Source: CAYNRE01 sp964399535 (GTDB lineage Bacteria; Planctomycetota; Planctomycetia; Pirellulales; CAYNRE01). From it: a stretch of 64,000 nucleotides of DNA. The notes below the pieces were generated by a model, which was given only the letters and a program-made list of their open reading frames with translations, was not told the DNA's origin and searched no databases. Where the stretch lies: assembly GCA_964399535.1 (NCBI GenBank), contig CAYNRE010000023.1, forward strand, positions 1 through 64,000, in the 5' to 3' direction. Positions 26,138-36,200 of the stretch are shown piece by piece. The position numbers and the translations under genes were made by a program. The first letter of the stretch is position 1; each line of letters opens with the position of its first letter.

Positions 26138-27406
26138 ATGCCAAACCACGACTCGACGCACCCGAATGTCACCCGCCGCCTTTCCACGGCCTGGCTGGTC
26201 GTCATGCTGCTCTGGCCGGTGGCCCTGCTGAACTACCTCGATCGCCAAATGCTGGCTTCGATGAAGTTCTCGGTCATGGCCGACATCCCCTCGATTGGCC
26301 TGGAAGCCAACTGGGGTTACATGCTGGGCCAGTTCAAATGGGTCTACGCCTTCTTGAGCCCCATCGGTGGGTTTATCGCCGACCGCGTGAGCCGGCGCCT
26401 GACGATTTGTCTGAGCCTGATGGCCTGGTCGATCGTGACCTGGGCCACCGGCCACGTTTCCACCTACGACGGCTTGCTCTGGACCCGGACCATGATGGGC
26501 CTGAGCGAAGCCTTTTACATTCCCGCGGCGCTGGCATTAATCACCGATCATCACCACGGGGCCAGCCGGTCGCGGGCCATCGGAGTACACCAAACCGGCA
26601 TTTATGTCGGCGTCATGCTCGGCGGCCTGGCCGGCTACGTGGCCGATGCGCCTTCGCTGGGGTGGCGCGTGGCGTTCGACGTTACCGGGCTGATCGGGGC
26701 CGTCTACGCGGTTCCGCTGTTCTTGCTGCTGCGCGACGCTCCCCGCGCGACGTCGAGCGGCGAATCGACCCCGGCGGCCACCGGCTCGCCCTGGGCCGTG
26801 GCCGGTGAGCTGCTGGGGAACTTCTCGTTCCTGTTGCTGGTGCTGTACTTTACCTTGCCCGCGCTGGCCGGCTGGGTAGTGAAAGACTGGATGCCGGCGA
26901 TCTTGCGGGAACGTTTCTCAATCGGCCAGGGAATGGCCGGCGTGTCGGCCACGTTTTATGTGAATTTGGCCTCGTTATTCGGGGTAGCGCTGGGCGGCTG
27001 GTGGGCCGACCGCTGGATGCTGCGCACTCTGCGAGGGCGCATCTACGTGAGCGCCATCGGCATGTGCCTGATCATTCCCTCGCTGTTTGGCGTGGGTAAT
27101 TCTGGCTCGCTCACCGTGGCGGTCGCCTTCCTCACGCTGTTCGGGCTGGGATGGGGGTTGTTCGACTGCAACAATATGCCCATTCTGTCGCAGATTGTGC
27201 GGCCCCAGGTGCGAGCGACCGGCTATGGGCTGATGAACCTGGTCAGCATTAGCTGCGGGGGGCTGGCCGACTGGGGTTTCGGAATCTTGCAAGACCGGAG
27301 CGTGCCGCTGAATACCATTTTCGGGGTTTTCGCCAGCGCCGCCATGTTTTCCGCGCTGCTGGTGCTGTTGATCCGACCGCGAGCCATCGACGAGGAAACC
27401 CCGTGA
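26138..27406 (+). CDS. MFS transporter, probable sialic acid/sugar acid permease
   Basis: The ATG at 26138 gives 422 residues with about 12 membrane segments. The MFS signature loop is GFIADRVSRRLTICLSL between helices 2 and 3, and LNYLDRQMLASM is typical of the anion:cation symporter branch that includes hexuronate and sialate carriers. It starts 26 bp after the kelch gene, and its TGA overlaps the GTG of the aldolase gene. By context it should import the sialic acid released by the sialidase. Confidence 0.78.
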   Translation: MPNHDSTHPNVTRRLSTAWLVVMLLWPVALLNYLDRQMLASMKFSVMADIPSIGLEANWGYMLGQFKWVYAFLSPIGGFIADRVSRRLTICLSLMAWSIVTWATGHVSTYDGLLWTRTMMGLSEAFYIPAALALITDHHHGASRSRAIGVHQTGIYVGVMLGGLAGYVADAPSLGWRVAFDVTGLIGAVYAVPLFLLLRDAPRATSSGESTPAATGSPWAVAGELLGNFSFLLLVLYFTLPALAGWVVKDWMPAILRERFSIGQGMAGVSATFYVNLASLFGVALGGWWADRWMLRTLRGRIYVSAIGMCLIIPSLFGVGNSGSLTVAVAFLTLFGLGWGLFDCNNMPILSQIVRPQVRATGYGLMNLVSISCGGLADWGFGILQDRSVPLNTIFGVFASAAMFSALLVLLIRPRAIDEETP

Positions 27407-28326
27407 CCATGCCCGCTCCGTTTCGCCTGGATGGTTTGGTGGCCGCGCCCCACACTCCCTTTGATGTCCAAGGAGAGCTGGCTCCGCGGGTCATCGAGCG
27501 ACAGGCCGAGCATTTGCTGGCCCAACAAGTTGGCTGGGTGTTCGTTTGCGGGACGACGGGCGAATCGGCCTCGCTTTCGGTCGAGGAGCGGGCCGCCGTG
27601 GCCCAGCGCTGGCTCGAGGTGGCTCGAGGTACGCCGCTCCAGGTGATTGTGCACGTGGGCTCGAACAGCCTGGCCGATGCCCGGCACCTGGCCCGGCTGG
27701 CCGAGTCGCAGGGGGCCGCGGCCCTGGGGGCGCTGGCGCCCAGCTACTTCAAACCCAAGACGGTACCGGCCCTGGCCGACTGCTTGGCACAAATCTCCGC
27801 CGCGGCGCCGGGCACGCCCTTGTACTACTACGATATCCCCGTGCTGACGGGCATCGGCCTGCCGGCCGCCGAACTGCTGGCACTCGCCCCACGGCGCGTC
27901 CCCACGCTGGCGGGCGTGAAGTTTACGAACCCAGATCTAATGTCGTTTCAGCTTTGCCGGGCCGCCGACGACGGCCGCTGGGACATTGCCTGGGGGTGCG
28001 ACGAAACGCTGTTGGCCGCGCTGGCCTTGGGGGCCACCGCCGCCGTGGGCAGCAGCTATAACTTCGCGGCACCCATTTACCGGCAGTTGTGGCAATCGTT
28101 CGAGCAGGGCGATCTGGCGGCCGCCCGCCGACACCAATTGCGCAGCGTGCGGCTAATTGCGCTGCTGGCTCGTTACGGCTACCTGGCGGCCAGTAAAGTA
28201 GTGATGGAGCTATTGGGCGTGCCGGTGGGGCCTCCCCGGCTGCCCAACGAGCGGCTCTCGGCCGAACAAGCCGCACAGCTTCGCCAAGAGCTCGAGCAGT
28301 TGGAGTTTTTTAAATGGATCGAATGA
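27403..28326 (+). CDS. nanA: N-acetylneuraminate lyase / dihydrodipicolinate-synthase-family aldolase
   Basis: I take the GTG at 27403, which overlaps the transporter stop; an ATG at 27409 is possible. The 307-residue TIM barrel has FVCGTTGESASLSVEER (substrate carboxylate binding), TPLYYYDIPVLTG (catalytic Tyr) and LAGVKFTNPDL with the Schiff-base Lys. GVKFT is characteristic of sialate lyases rather than DapA. The reaction is Neu5Ac to N-acetylmannosamine and pyruvate in the cytoplasm. The operon with a sialidase and a NanM-like protein makes this assignment stronger than sequence alone. Confidence 0.82.
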   Translation: MTMPAPFRLDGLVAAPHTPFDVQGELAPRVIERQAEHLLAQQVGWVFVCGTTGESASLSVEERAAVAQRWLEVARGTPLQVIVHVGSNSLADARHLARLAESQGAAALGALAPSYFKPKTVPALADCLAQISAAAPGTPLYYYDIPVLTGIGLPAAELLALAPRRVPTLAGVKFTNPDLMSFQLCRAADDGRWDIAWGCDETLLAALALGATAAVGSSYNFAAPIYRQLWQSFEQGDLAAARRHQLRSVRLIALLARYGYLAASKVVMELLGVPVGPPRLPNERLSAEQAAQLRQELEQLEFFKWIE

Positions 28327-29906
28327 TTCTATTTTTGGTCGGGACAAGCTCGGCCTGGATCCTGGCAGCGCAGCCGGTTTTTGGGGCCCAGGGCTGGTCG
28401 GCGGTGGCTACCTACCGGGTTCACCCGGTGCTCGTCGGCCGGCCCGATTGCGAGGTGGCTCAGTTGGTGATTACGGCCGAACCCGCCTCGAGCGCCGTGC
28501 TGCAGTCGATCTCTGTTTCGCTCGAGGGAACTACCGATCTGGCCGACCTGGAGTCGATCCGCGTTTGGGATACAGGTTCGAAGACCGAGCTGAAACCGAC
28601 CAGGCTCTTTGGCGAACCGGCATCGGCCGCGGCGGCGCTGCGGTTTACCGGCGAGCGGCCGCTTGAGCCAGGACCCAACGTGTTCTCCATCACCTGCCGC
28701 CTGAGCGAATCGGCCAGGTTGGACCACCGCGTGCGGGTGGCCTGCACCGCGGTCGAAACCTCGGCGGGCAGCCAGGCACCCCGGCCCGAGGGAAAGGGGG
28801 TTTCGCGGCGGATCGGGGTCGCCCTCCGTCAGGCCGGGCAAGACGGTGTGCACACCTATCGCATTCCGGCCCTGGGGACCACGGCCCAGGGAACGTTGCT
28901 GGCGGTGTACGACATTCGCCGCCGCGGGTCGCGAGACTTGCAGGCCGACATCGACGTGGGCCTGAGCCGTAGCACCGACGGCGGCCAGACCTGGGAACCG
29001 ATGCGGGTGATTATGGATCTGGGCGAGTACGGCGGTCTGCCCGAAGCCGAGAACGGTGTCGGCGACCCCGGCCTGGTCATCGACCAGCAAACGGGCGAGA
29101 TTTTCGTCTTCGCCCTCTGGGTTCACGGCAAACCCGGCACCCATCAATGGCGCGGCAACGGTTCGGAACCTGGCTACGAAATCGGCAAGACGGGCCAGTT
29201 CATGCTGGTTCGCTCAATCGACGACGGGAAAACCTGGAGCCCGCTCGAAAACCTGACCCGGCAAGTGAAGCAACCGTCGTGGATCCTCCTGGCACCCTCG
29301 CCCCAGCAGGGAATTCAGCTTGCCGACGGAACCCTGGTGATGCCCGTCCAGGGACGCGACGACGACGGCCCTTTCGCCGCCCTGATGCTCAGCCGCGACC
29401 ACGGGCGTAGCTGGAGCGTTTCGCCGCGGGCGTATTCAGGCGGCAACGAATGTCAGGCCGCGCAACTGGGCGACGGCTCGATCATGCTCAACATTCGCAA
29501 CGGCGATCGCAAGCGCCGCGCGGTGGTGATTACCGCCGACCAGGGAGAAACCTGGCGGCCTCACGCCACGCATGAGCGAGACCTGATCGAGCCCACCTGT
29601 AATGGCAGCCTGGTTCGCTGGGTCGACCGCCGGCCCGGCGGAGCCGACCCCCTGTTGCTGTTCGCCAATCCTCGTAGCGAAAAGCTGCGGGTAGATTACA
29701 CGATTCAGGCCAGCCTCGACGACGGCCAGACCTGGCCCGCCGAGCACAGGCTGCTACTCGACGAGGGGCGCGGCTTCGGCTACCCGAGCCTGAGCCCGGT
29801 CGACGACGAGCACCTGGGTATTGTGTACGAAGGGAGCCAGGCCCACCTGGTGTTCGAGCGCATCGCGCGCGAGGAATTGCTGGCGGGGCCCGCCCGCCCG
29901 GAGTAG
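28323..29906 (+). CDS. nanH: Exo-alpha-sialidase (GH33)
   Basis: The ATG at 28323 overlaps the nanA stop as ATGA; an ATG at 28314 is the alternative. A signal peptide (MILFLVGTSSAWILAAQPVFG) is followed by an N-terminal beta domain of about 130 residues and then the six-bladed catalytic domain. The arginine-bearing TYRIPAL is the FRIP box. Five Asp-boxes are visible (STDGGQTW, SIDDGKTW, SRDHGRSW, TADQGETW, SLDDGQTW), and FGYPSLSP lies near the catalytic Tyr. The enzyme is exported and should release terminal sialic acid from glycoconjugates. It ends a five-gene run. Confidence 0.9.
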   Translation: MILFLVGTSSAWILAAQPVFGAQGWSAVATYRVHPVLVGRPDCEVAQLVITAEPASSAVLQSISVSLEGTTDLADLESIRVWDTGSKTELKPTRLFGEPASAAAALRFTGERPLEPGPNVFSITCRLSESARLDHRVRVACTAVETSAGSQAPRPEGKGVSRRIGVALRQAGQDGVHTYRIPALGTTAQGTLLAVYDIRRRGSRDLQADIDVGLSRSTDGGQTWEPMRVIMDLGEYGGLPEAENGVGDPGLVIDQQTGEIFVFALWVHGKPGTHQWRGNGSEPGYEIGKTGQFMLVRSIDDGKTWSPLENLTRQVKQPSWILLAPSPQQGIQLADGTLVMPVQGRDDDGPFAALMLSRDHGRSWSVSPRAYSGGNECQAAQLGDGSIMLNIRNGDRKRRAVVITADQGETWRPHATHERDLIEPTCNGSLVRWVDRRPGGADPLLLFANPRSEKLRVDYTIQASLDDGQTWPAEHRLLLDEGRGFGYPSLSPVDDEHLGIVYEGSQAHLVFERIAREELLAGPARPE

Positions 29907-30048
29907 GCTACCGGCGAAGGTGGGGGCCCAAACCTGGGTCCGCGAGCGCCATCGGGGCCAGTGCCGGACACCAAACGCCGGGGTCGCTGCGGGGCCAGGC
30001 AAGCGCCCCGTCGCCGGCTGCGCAATTCAAACAACAAGAGGTGCGATC

Positions 30049-30915
30049 ATGCTGGTTAGTTCGCGGCGAGCGATTGAGGGCGTGCTGTTAGTGCTAGGCG
30101 GACTTGCCGTTTCGAGTGCGATCGCCTCGTTCGCTGGCGCCGCCGAGCCCGGCAGCGCCACGCGCTATGCCCGGTTCGAGCACGCAGGACGAGCTTCCTA
30201 TGGCCTGGTCGAGGGGGACCGAGTGCGCCGGCTGGAAGGCGACCTGTTGGGCCAGTGGTCGGCCACGAACGAAACCATCCCTCTGGCCGAGGTGAAACTG
30301 CTGGTCCCCGTGGTGCCGAACAAGGTGTTCGCCGTAGGGCTGAATTACCGCAGCCATATCGGCGACCGCCCGGTGCCCAAGGTGCCCGAAATTTTTTACA
30401 AGCTGCCGACCAGCGTTGTCGGCCCCGAGGAGCCGATCGTGCTGCCGCGCAACGCGGAAGACGTGCACTACGAAGGTGAGTTGGTCGTGGTGATCGGCAA
30501 GCGGGGCCGCGACCTGACGGCCGAACAAGCGGGCGACCATATCCTGGGGGTTACCTGCGGCAACGACGTCAGCGCCCGCCAATGGCAAAAAGGCGACTTG
30601 CAGTGGTGGCGGGCCAAAGGGAGCGACACCTTCGGACCCTGTGGGCCGATCCTGGTGTCGGGCATCGACTACGACGACTTGCTGCTTACCCTGCGCCACA
30701 ACGGAGAGGTGAAACAACAGCAGCGCACCAGCGACCTGGTGCACGGGGTGCGCCAGATCGTCGCCTGGATCAGCCAGCACGTAACCATCGAACCGGGCGA
30801 CCTGGTTTTCACGGGCACCCCGGGCATGACCACCCCGCTGGCCGACGGCGACGTGGTCGAAGTCGAGATCGAGCAGATCGGCGTGCTGCGCAACCCCGTG
30901 CGACAGGCCCGCTGA
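30049..30915 (+). CDS. Fumarylacetoacetate hydrolase family protein with a signal peptide
   Basis: The ATG at 30049 gives 288 residues. The FAH core is complete: FAVGLNYRSHI, the metal-binding Glu pair region HYEGELVVVIGKRG, GVTCGNDVSARQWQ, KGSDTFGPCGPILV and FTGTPGMTTPLADGD. The N-terminus (GVLLVLGGLAVSSAIASFAGAA) looks like a cleavable signal peptide, which is unusual for a family of cytosolic C-C bond hydrolases. It is separated from the sialidase by 142 bp and may be a separate unit. Confidence 0.82.
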   Translation: MLVSSRRAIEGVLLVLGGLAVSSAIASFAGAAEPGSATRYARFEHAGRASYGLVEGDRVRRLEGDLLGQWSATNETIPLAEVKLLVPVVPNKVFAVGLNYRSHIGDRPVPKVPEIFYKLPTSVVGPEEPIVLPRNAEDVHYEGELVVVIGKRGRDLTAEQAGDHILGVTCGNDVSARQWQKGDLQWWRAKGSDTFGPCGPILVSGIDYDDLLLTLRHNGEVKQQQRTSDLVHGVRQIVAWISQHVTIEPGDLVFTGTPGMTTPLADGDVVEVEIEQIGVLRNPVRQAR

Positions 30916-30933
30916 CCAGCCCGGTAGGGCTGG
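30916..30933. terminator. Stem-loop between convergent genes
   Basis: CCAGCCC-GGTA-GGGCTGG begins directly after the FAH stop codon and lies 33 bp from the end of the convergent oxidoreductase gene. The stem is perfect over 7 bp. There is no T-tract, so intrinsic termination is uncertain. Confidence 0.45.
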
Positions 30934-30965
30934 CGGCGGAAGCGGACTCCGGGCCCTCTCGGCCG

Positions 30966-32993
30966 CTAATCGGCCACGGAGTGCCGGGCCACTTCCACCC
31001 GGGCATCGTTAAAGCACGCGCCGCCCCCCAGGTCGGTGAGCGTGTCGGGCACCAGCGCGTTCGCGGTTCGACCATTGCGCGTATGGCGGGCCCAAAGCCC
31101 CTTGGGCAACTCGACCACGCCGGGGCGAACTTCGTCGGTCAGCACGACGCCGCAGATTACCTCGCCCTGGGCGTTGAAAATCCGCACCGTATCCTCGTCG
31201 CCAATTCCGCGCGCCGCGGCGTCGCCGGGATGCATCTTCAACCGGGCGCTTTGCTTGACAAGTTGGTACAGGGTGGAGGTAATCGCCTGGCCGCTGGCCG
31301 GCGAAATGAGCGCCAAGGGGTAATCCACGCCACCAGGATCAGCCTGGTAGCCATACAAACCGGCCGGCGCCTCGGCGTCGAGCGCCGCGGGAAACAGGTG
31401 TACCCGGCGGTCGGCCGTGCGGGGAAACACCGTTTGAAACTGCACCGGTCGGTCGCCGCCGGCCGGCAGCGCGCGGCGGATCTGGGTCAACTCCGCCGCG
31501 ATGCGCTCTCCCTCGAGGCTGCTGGCCAGCAGGGCGGCCTGGAGCTCGGCCGCCGTCTTGGGGTCGCCCGGCCGCTCAAGCCCCAACCGACGCAAGAGCT
31601 CGCCACACACTTCGATGTTGCTGCGCGCCTGGCCCACGGGCTGAATCACCGGTCCGGCAGCCTGCATGGTTAGCGCGCCGTAACCCCGATGCAGCTCGTG
31701 GTGTTCCAGAAACGTGGTGGCCGGCAACACCAGGTCGGCGTAGCGGGCCGTGTCGGTCATCACCTGTTCGTGGACGATGGTGAACAGGTCCTCGCGCTCC
31801 AGCCCTCGGCGAATTTTTTCCTGGGCCGTAAACGTGGCCAGCGGGTTTCCGTTGTACACGTAGAGCAGGCCCACCGGGGGCCGGTTGTGGGGGCTGAGCG
31901 CCTCGCCGAGTTGATTGGAGTTGACCAGCCGGGTCGGGGGTTCCGGCTCCGCGATGGCCAGCTCGTTGTGCAGGTCCCAAGCGCCCGAGTTGCTCATGGT
32001 AAATCCGCCCCCGGCCACGCCGAATTTGCCCGCCACGGCCGGCAGCGCCAACACGGCCGCGATGGCCGAGCCACCGTTGCGGTTGCGCTCGGGCCCCCAC
32101 CCGCAGCGAATCAGGGCCGGCGAACTATCGGCATACCATTGGACAAGGGTTTCCAGGTCGTGCTCGCGCAGTCCGGCCTCGGTGGCGGCCCGCGAGATGG
32201 GCCAGGCCCAGGCCCGTTGCCGCAACTCGTCGACCCCGCTGGCATGCGCTTCGAGAAACCTGAGGTCGGCTCGGCCATTGCGAAACAGCCAGTCGATGAG
32301 CGAAAGCGCTACCGGCAGGTCGGTACCCGGTCGCAGGGCCAGGTGCAAATCGGCGGCGCGGGCCAAGGGCGTGGCCCGCGGGTCGACAACCACTAGCCGG
32401 GCCCCCTTGCGCTGGGCTTGTTTGATGTAGGGCACCAGATGCACGCCGGTGGCCGAGGGGTTGGCGCCCCACACAATTATGAGCCTGGCCAGGGGGTAAT
32501 CTTCGTACGACACCCCCGGCATTTTTCCGTACAGGCCGGCGGCCGCCGCCCCCGAGGGCGCGGCGCACACCGTTCGTGCAATGCGCGAAGCGCCCAGTCG
32601 GCGAAATAGTCGCGCGTCGAGCGTGTTCTGCGTGAGAAACCCGTTGGAGCCGCCGTAGCAGCACGGCAGGATTCCCTCGCCCCCCCAGCGCGCTCGCACG
32701 CGGTGAATGGCCTCGACCGCGCGGTCCAGCGCTTCCTCCCAAGGGATGGGGCGAAACTCGCCGCTTCCCTTGCGACCCACCCGCTCCAGCGGTTCGAGCA
32801 CCCGGTCGCTACCGTAAACCAACTCGGGAAAGTGGCGCACCTTTCCGCAAATGAATCCGCCGGTGACTGGGTTGAGATAGTCGCCATCGAGCGATACGAG
32901 CCGCCCCTCGACCACTTCGGCCGATAGGCTACAAGCGTCGGGACAATCGAGCGGACAGTGCGTATCGCGGATCTCGCTCACCCGTTGCTCCAT
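30966..32993 (-). CDS. Molybdopterin-dependent oxidoreductase (formate dehydrogenase/thiosulfate reductase-like)
   Basis: The protein is 675 residues and starts MEQRVSEIRDTHCPLDCPDACSL. It contains the [4Fe-4S] motif C-x3-C-x3-C...C (CPLDCPDAC with FICGK) that begins CISM-family enzymes. Molybdopterin-binding stretches include IVWGANPSATGVHLVPYIK, RGCGWGPERN-like and DLVLPATTFLEHHELHRGYG. The C-terminal domain has HPGDAAARGIGDEDTVRIFNAQGE. There is no Tat signal, so it is cytoplasmic. No partner Fe-S or membrane subunit is adjacent. The substrate cannot be assigned. Confidence 0.85.
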   Translation of the reverse strand: MEQRVSEIRDTHCPLDCPDACSLSAEVVEGRLVSLDGDYLNPVTGGFICGKVRHFPELVYGSDRVLEPLERVGRKGSGEFRPIPWEEALDRAVEAIHRVRARWGGEGILPCCYGGSNGFLTQNTLDARLFRRLGASRIARTVCAAPSGAAAAGLYGKMPGVSYEDYPLARLIIVWGANPSATGVHLVPYIKQAQRKGARLVVVDPRATPLARAADLHLALRPGTDLPVALSLIDWLFRNGRADLRFLEAHASGVDELRQRAWAWPISRAATEAGLREHDLETLVQWYADSSPALIRCGWGPERNRNGGSAIAAVLALPAVAGKFGVAGGGFTMSNSGAWDLHNELAIAEPEPPTRLVNSNQLGEALSPHNRPPVGLLYVYNGNPLATFTAQEKIRRGLEREDLFTIVHEQVMTDTARYADLVLPATTFLEHHELHRGYGALTMQAAGPVIQPVGQARSNIEVCGELLRRLGLERPGDPKTAAELQAALLASSLEGERIAAELTQIRRALPAGGDRPVQFQTVFPRTADRRVHLFPAALDAEAPAGLYGYQADPGGVDYPLALISPASGQAITSTLYQLVKQSARLKMHPGDAAARGIGDEDTVRIFNAQGEVICGVVLTDEVRPGVVELPKGLWARHTRNGRTANALVPDTLTDLGGGACFNDARVEVARHSVAD

Positions 32994-33280
32994 GACTTTG
33001 CTCTCCCCACTTGGGTGGCCCGGCCGCTAATGCCGCGGAAGGCTCCGCCGCCAGAAGCCAAACTAGCTGCGACATCGCCCAGACACCGGGAACCGGTTCG
33101 CGGTTCGTCGGCTGGCAAGATACCATGAAGGGGGGAAATCCTCCCAGCGAGGCGGTGCTTGGGCCGACTGGGGCCGCCGGTAGCCGCGTTGGACGAGCTG
33201 GCCTCTGGATCTCTCCTTGGCCTGGATCCATGCTGAGCCCGCTCGAGGCTCAGCAAGTTACCCTTCGCAGCTAGTTTCGC

Positions 33281-36200
33281 ATGCTTACGGCGCAAGGCAG
33301 AGCCCGGAATTCGCAGTTGGCGGGCCTGTTGGCGCTGGCGGCCCTGGCCACAAGCTGGCCGGCGTCGCCGCTGGCCAGGGACCAAGATTCCGCCGCGGAG
33401 TCGCTGCCGTCCCATCAAGTCCAGGTCGAGGGGGAGGACGGCGAGAGGGAGGACGACCACGGCGAGGACGAGCCGGCACCCCTAGCCGCCGGCTGGATGG
33501 TCGAAGTGCAGCCCGAGGGGCAGGCCCCCCAGACCTGCGTGGCCCCCTCGCCGGTGCTTTGGGGTCGCGACGCGGGGCTGCTGCTTCCCCCGGGGTTAGC
33601 CTTGCCCGCTCGCATCGAGTGGAAAGGCAGCCTGGTGGCCGATCAGCCGGGGGAATATCGAATCGGGCTCTACGATTCCAGCCATCCTGGCGCGAGTGGT
33701 TCCCAATTCGAACTCATCCTGGGCGACCAGCCGCTTGCCCCGCTTGCTAGGAGCGATTGGGGCACCGGGTGGACCACGTTCGAACCCGTGGTGCTCGAGT
33801 TCGGCCCCGCGTCGATTCAACTGATTTGGACCGGCGCAATCGATTCGGCACGGCGCTTGTCGATCGCCTGGGAAGGCCCCGGCTTTCTGCGCGAGCCAGT
33901 ACCGGCCCGGGCCATGCAGCACCAATCGCTCGGCGACTCGGAGCCGCCCAATTTGCGCCGCGGCGCCCAATTGGCCCGCGAGTTGCGCTGCGCGGCATGT
34001 CACTCCTGGCCGGGGAGTGGTCCGGCGCTCCCAGCGCCCGAGCTGCGGCAGGCCGGCCGGTGGCTCAAACGCCCCTGGCTCGTCGACTGGCTGGCCCCCA
34101 GCGACGCCGCTAAGCAGCGGCCGCAGGCCCCTTCGGTAACGACCGCGACCGATCGCGCCATGCCGCACTTAGGCCTCAGTCGCGCCGATGCCCAGGATCT
34201 GGCGGCCTGGCTCGCTGCCGACACCGTGAGCGGTCGGCATTCGCCTGCACCGCTGGGCGGGGCAGGGCAGGGGGGGACCCCAACTGCTACGGTGCACGAG
34301 GAAGCGAACCCGGCTCCGGCCGGGGCGCGCCCTAAACCGGCGCCCCCGAGTGGCAAGACCAAACCGACCACCCGCGAAACGACGAACGAGCCACCACAGG
34401 GCGAGAATCTGCTACTCACCCTGGGATGCCTGGCCTGTCATGGATACCAGTCGCTTGGCAATCGCGGCCTATTGGCCGGGCCCGACCTCAGCACGATCGG
34501 CCGAAAACGACCCGCCGAGTTCTTCTCGGTTTGGTTGACCAGCCCCGAGCGCATCAATGCGGCCCACCGGATGCCGGTCTTCCCACTCAGCGACCCGGAA
34601 CGCGAGGCGTTGGCCCTTTGGCTGACTCAAACGGGCGGCACTGCCGAAACGGCCGCCGCATCGGGTACCGCGTTGCCCCTGGAACCACTGCCGAGGCCCG
34701 CTCCGACCGGAGTTGGCGCGGGAGAAATCGACACAGAAGCAATCGGCTCGCCAGAGCCTGGAACCGAAGAGATTGGCACTGAAACAATCGACCCAAGCGT
34801 CGTCGAGCGGGCTCGGCATCTGGCCGAGCGCCACCGCTGCGCCGCCTGTCATGCGGGATTGCCTCTGGGCGATGCTCAGCGCGAGGGCAGCTCTCGATCG
34901 GACGAGTCAGCCGACACGAACGCGCCGACGAAACAACCTTTTTCCACGCGTACCAATTTCCAGACCGGCTGCGTCGCGACCCAGCCCGTGCCCGGCTTGC
35001 CGCACTACCAGCTCGCCTCCGGAGACCACCAGGCGTTAACGGCCTATTTCGCAGCGATGCTTCGCGGCAACTCGCCTTCCCATCCGCCTTCGCCGCCATC
35101 CGCCGGAGCTAGTCCAGCCCGGGGCGCGGCGGCGCCGCCGTCCGGAGAACAACTCCTCGACGACAAAATGTGTACGGCGTGCCATGCTCGCGACCTCGAA
35201 CCCGGGCTTCGTCACCAGCTTGGCTCCCTGGCCGCGGCTCACCCGGAGCTATCGGCCCAGTTACCGGCCCTGGCCCCGCCGAGCCTGACCAGCGTAGGCG
35301 ACAAGCTCACGACTCAGGCTCTCGACGACGCGATCGCGCGGCCGCCACAGCCGGCCCGGCGCCCCTGGCTAGCCGTGCGGATGCCGCGCTATGCGTGGAC
35401 CGACGCCGAACGCGCCGAGTTGGTGCGCTATCTGCAAGCCGTCGATCGCTTGCCGGGCGAAACGCCAGCGGTCGCCGAGCCTATCAGTCCCGGGCTTCCC
35501 TCGCCGGCCGAGCTTCAGATGGCGGGCGCCCGGCTGGTTACTTCCGACGGGTTTGGTTGCACGAGTTGCCACGCGATAGGCCGGGTGGCGCCCGAAAAAG
35601 TAACCCTGGCCAATCAAGGAACCGATCTCTCTCGCTTGGGTGAACGAATTCGCCTTTCCTGGTTCCAGCGCTGGCTGCGCAACCCGGCCCGGCTGGTTCC
35701 GCAGTTAGAGATGCCGTCGATCCAGATTCCAGTCCGCGGCGTGCTCGAGCACAATCTCGAGCACCAGTTATCGGCCGTGTGGCAGGTACTCAACACGCCG
35801 GGCTTCGACCCGCCGCCGCCGAGCCCCATCCGCGTGGTCCGGCGTCGGAATGACGCCGACTCGTCGCAGCGGGCCCTGGTGCTGACCGACGTCTTGCGGA
35901 TTGGCAACACCAAGCTGGTCCGCCCGCTGCTGGTGGGGCTGCCCAATCGGCAAAATGTGTTGTTCGACCTAGCAGCCGCCCGCTGGACCGCCTGGTGGCT
36001 GGGCGACACGGCCCAGCAGCGCACCAAGGGCAAGACCTGGTACTGGCAACCTGGCGCCGCCCCGCTGCTGTTGCACGCGGGCGGCCAGAGCCATTGGCGG
36101 TTGCTTCCAAGCGCCGCCGGCCCTGGAAATGCGGCGAGCCTTCTGGCGCCAGGCGCCGAGGGAGCGCCGGCGGCTCGGCTCGATGGCTGGTCGCACCGCG

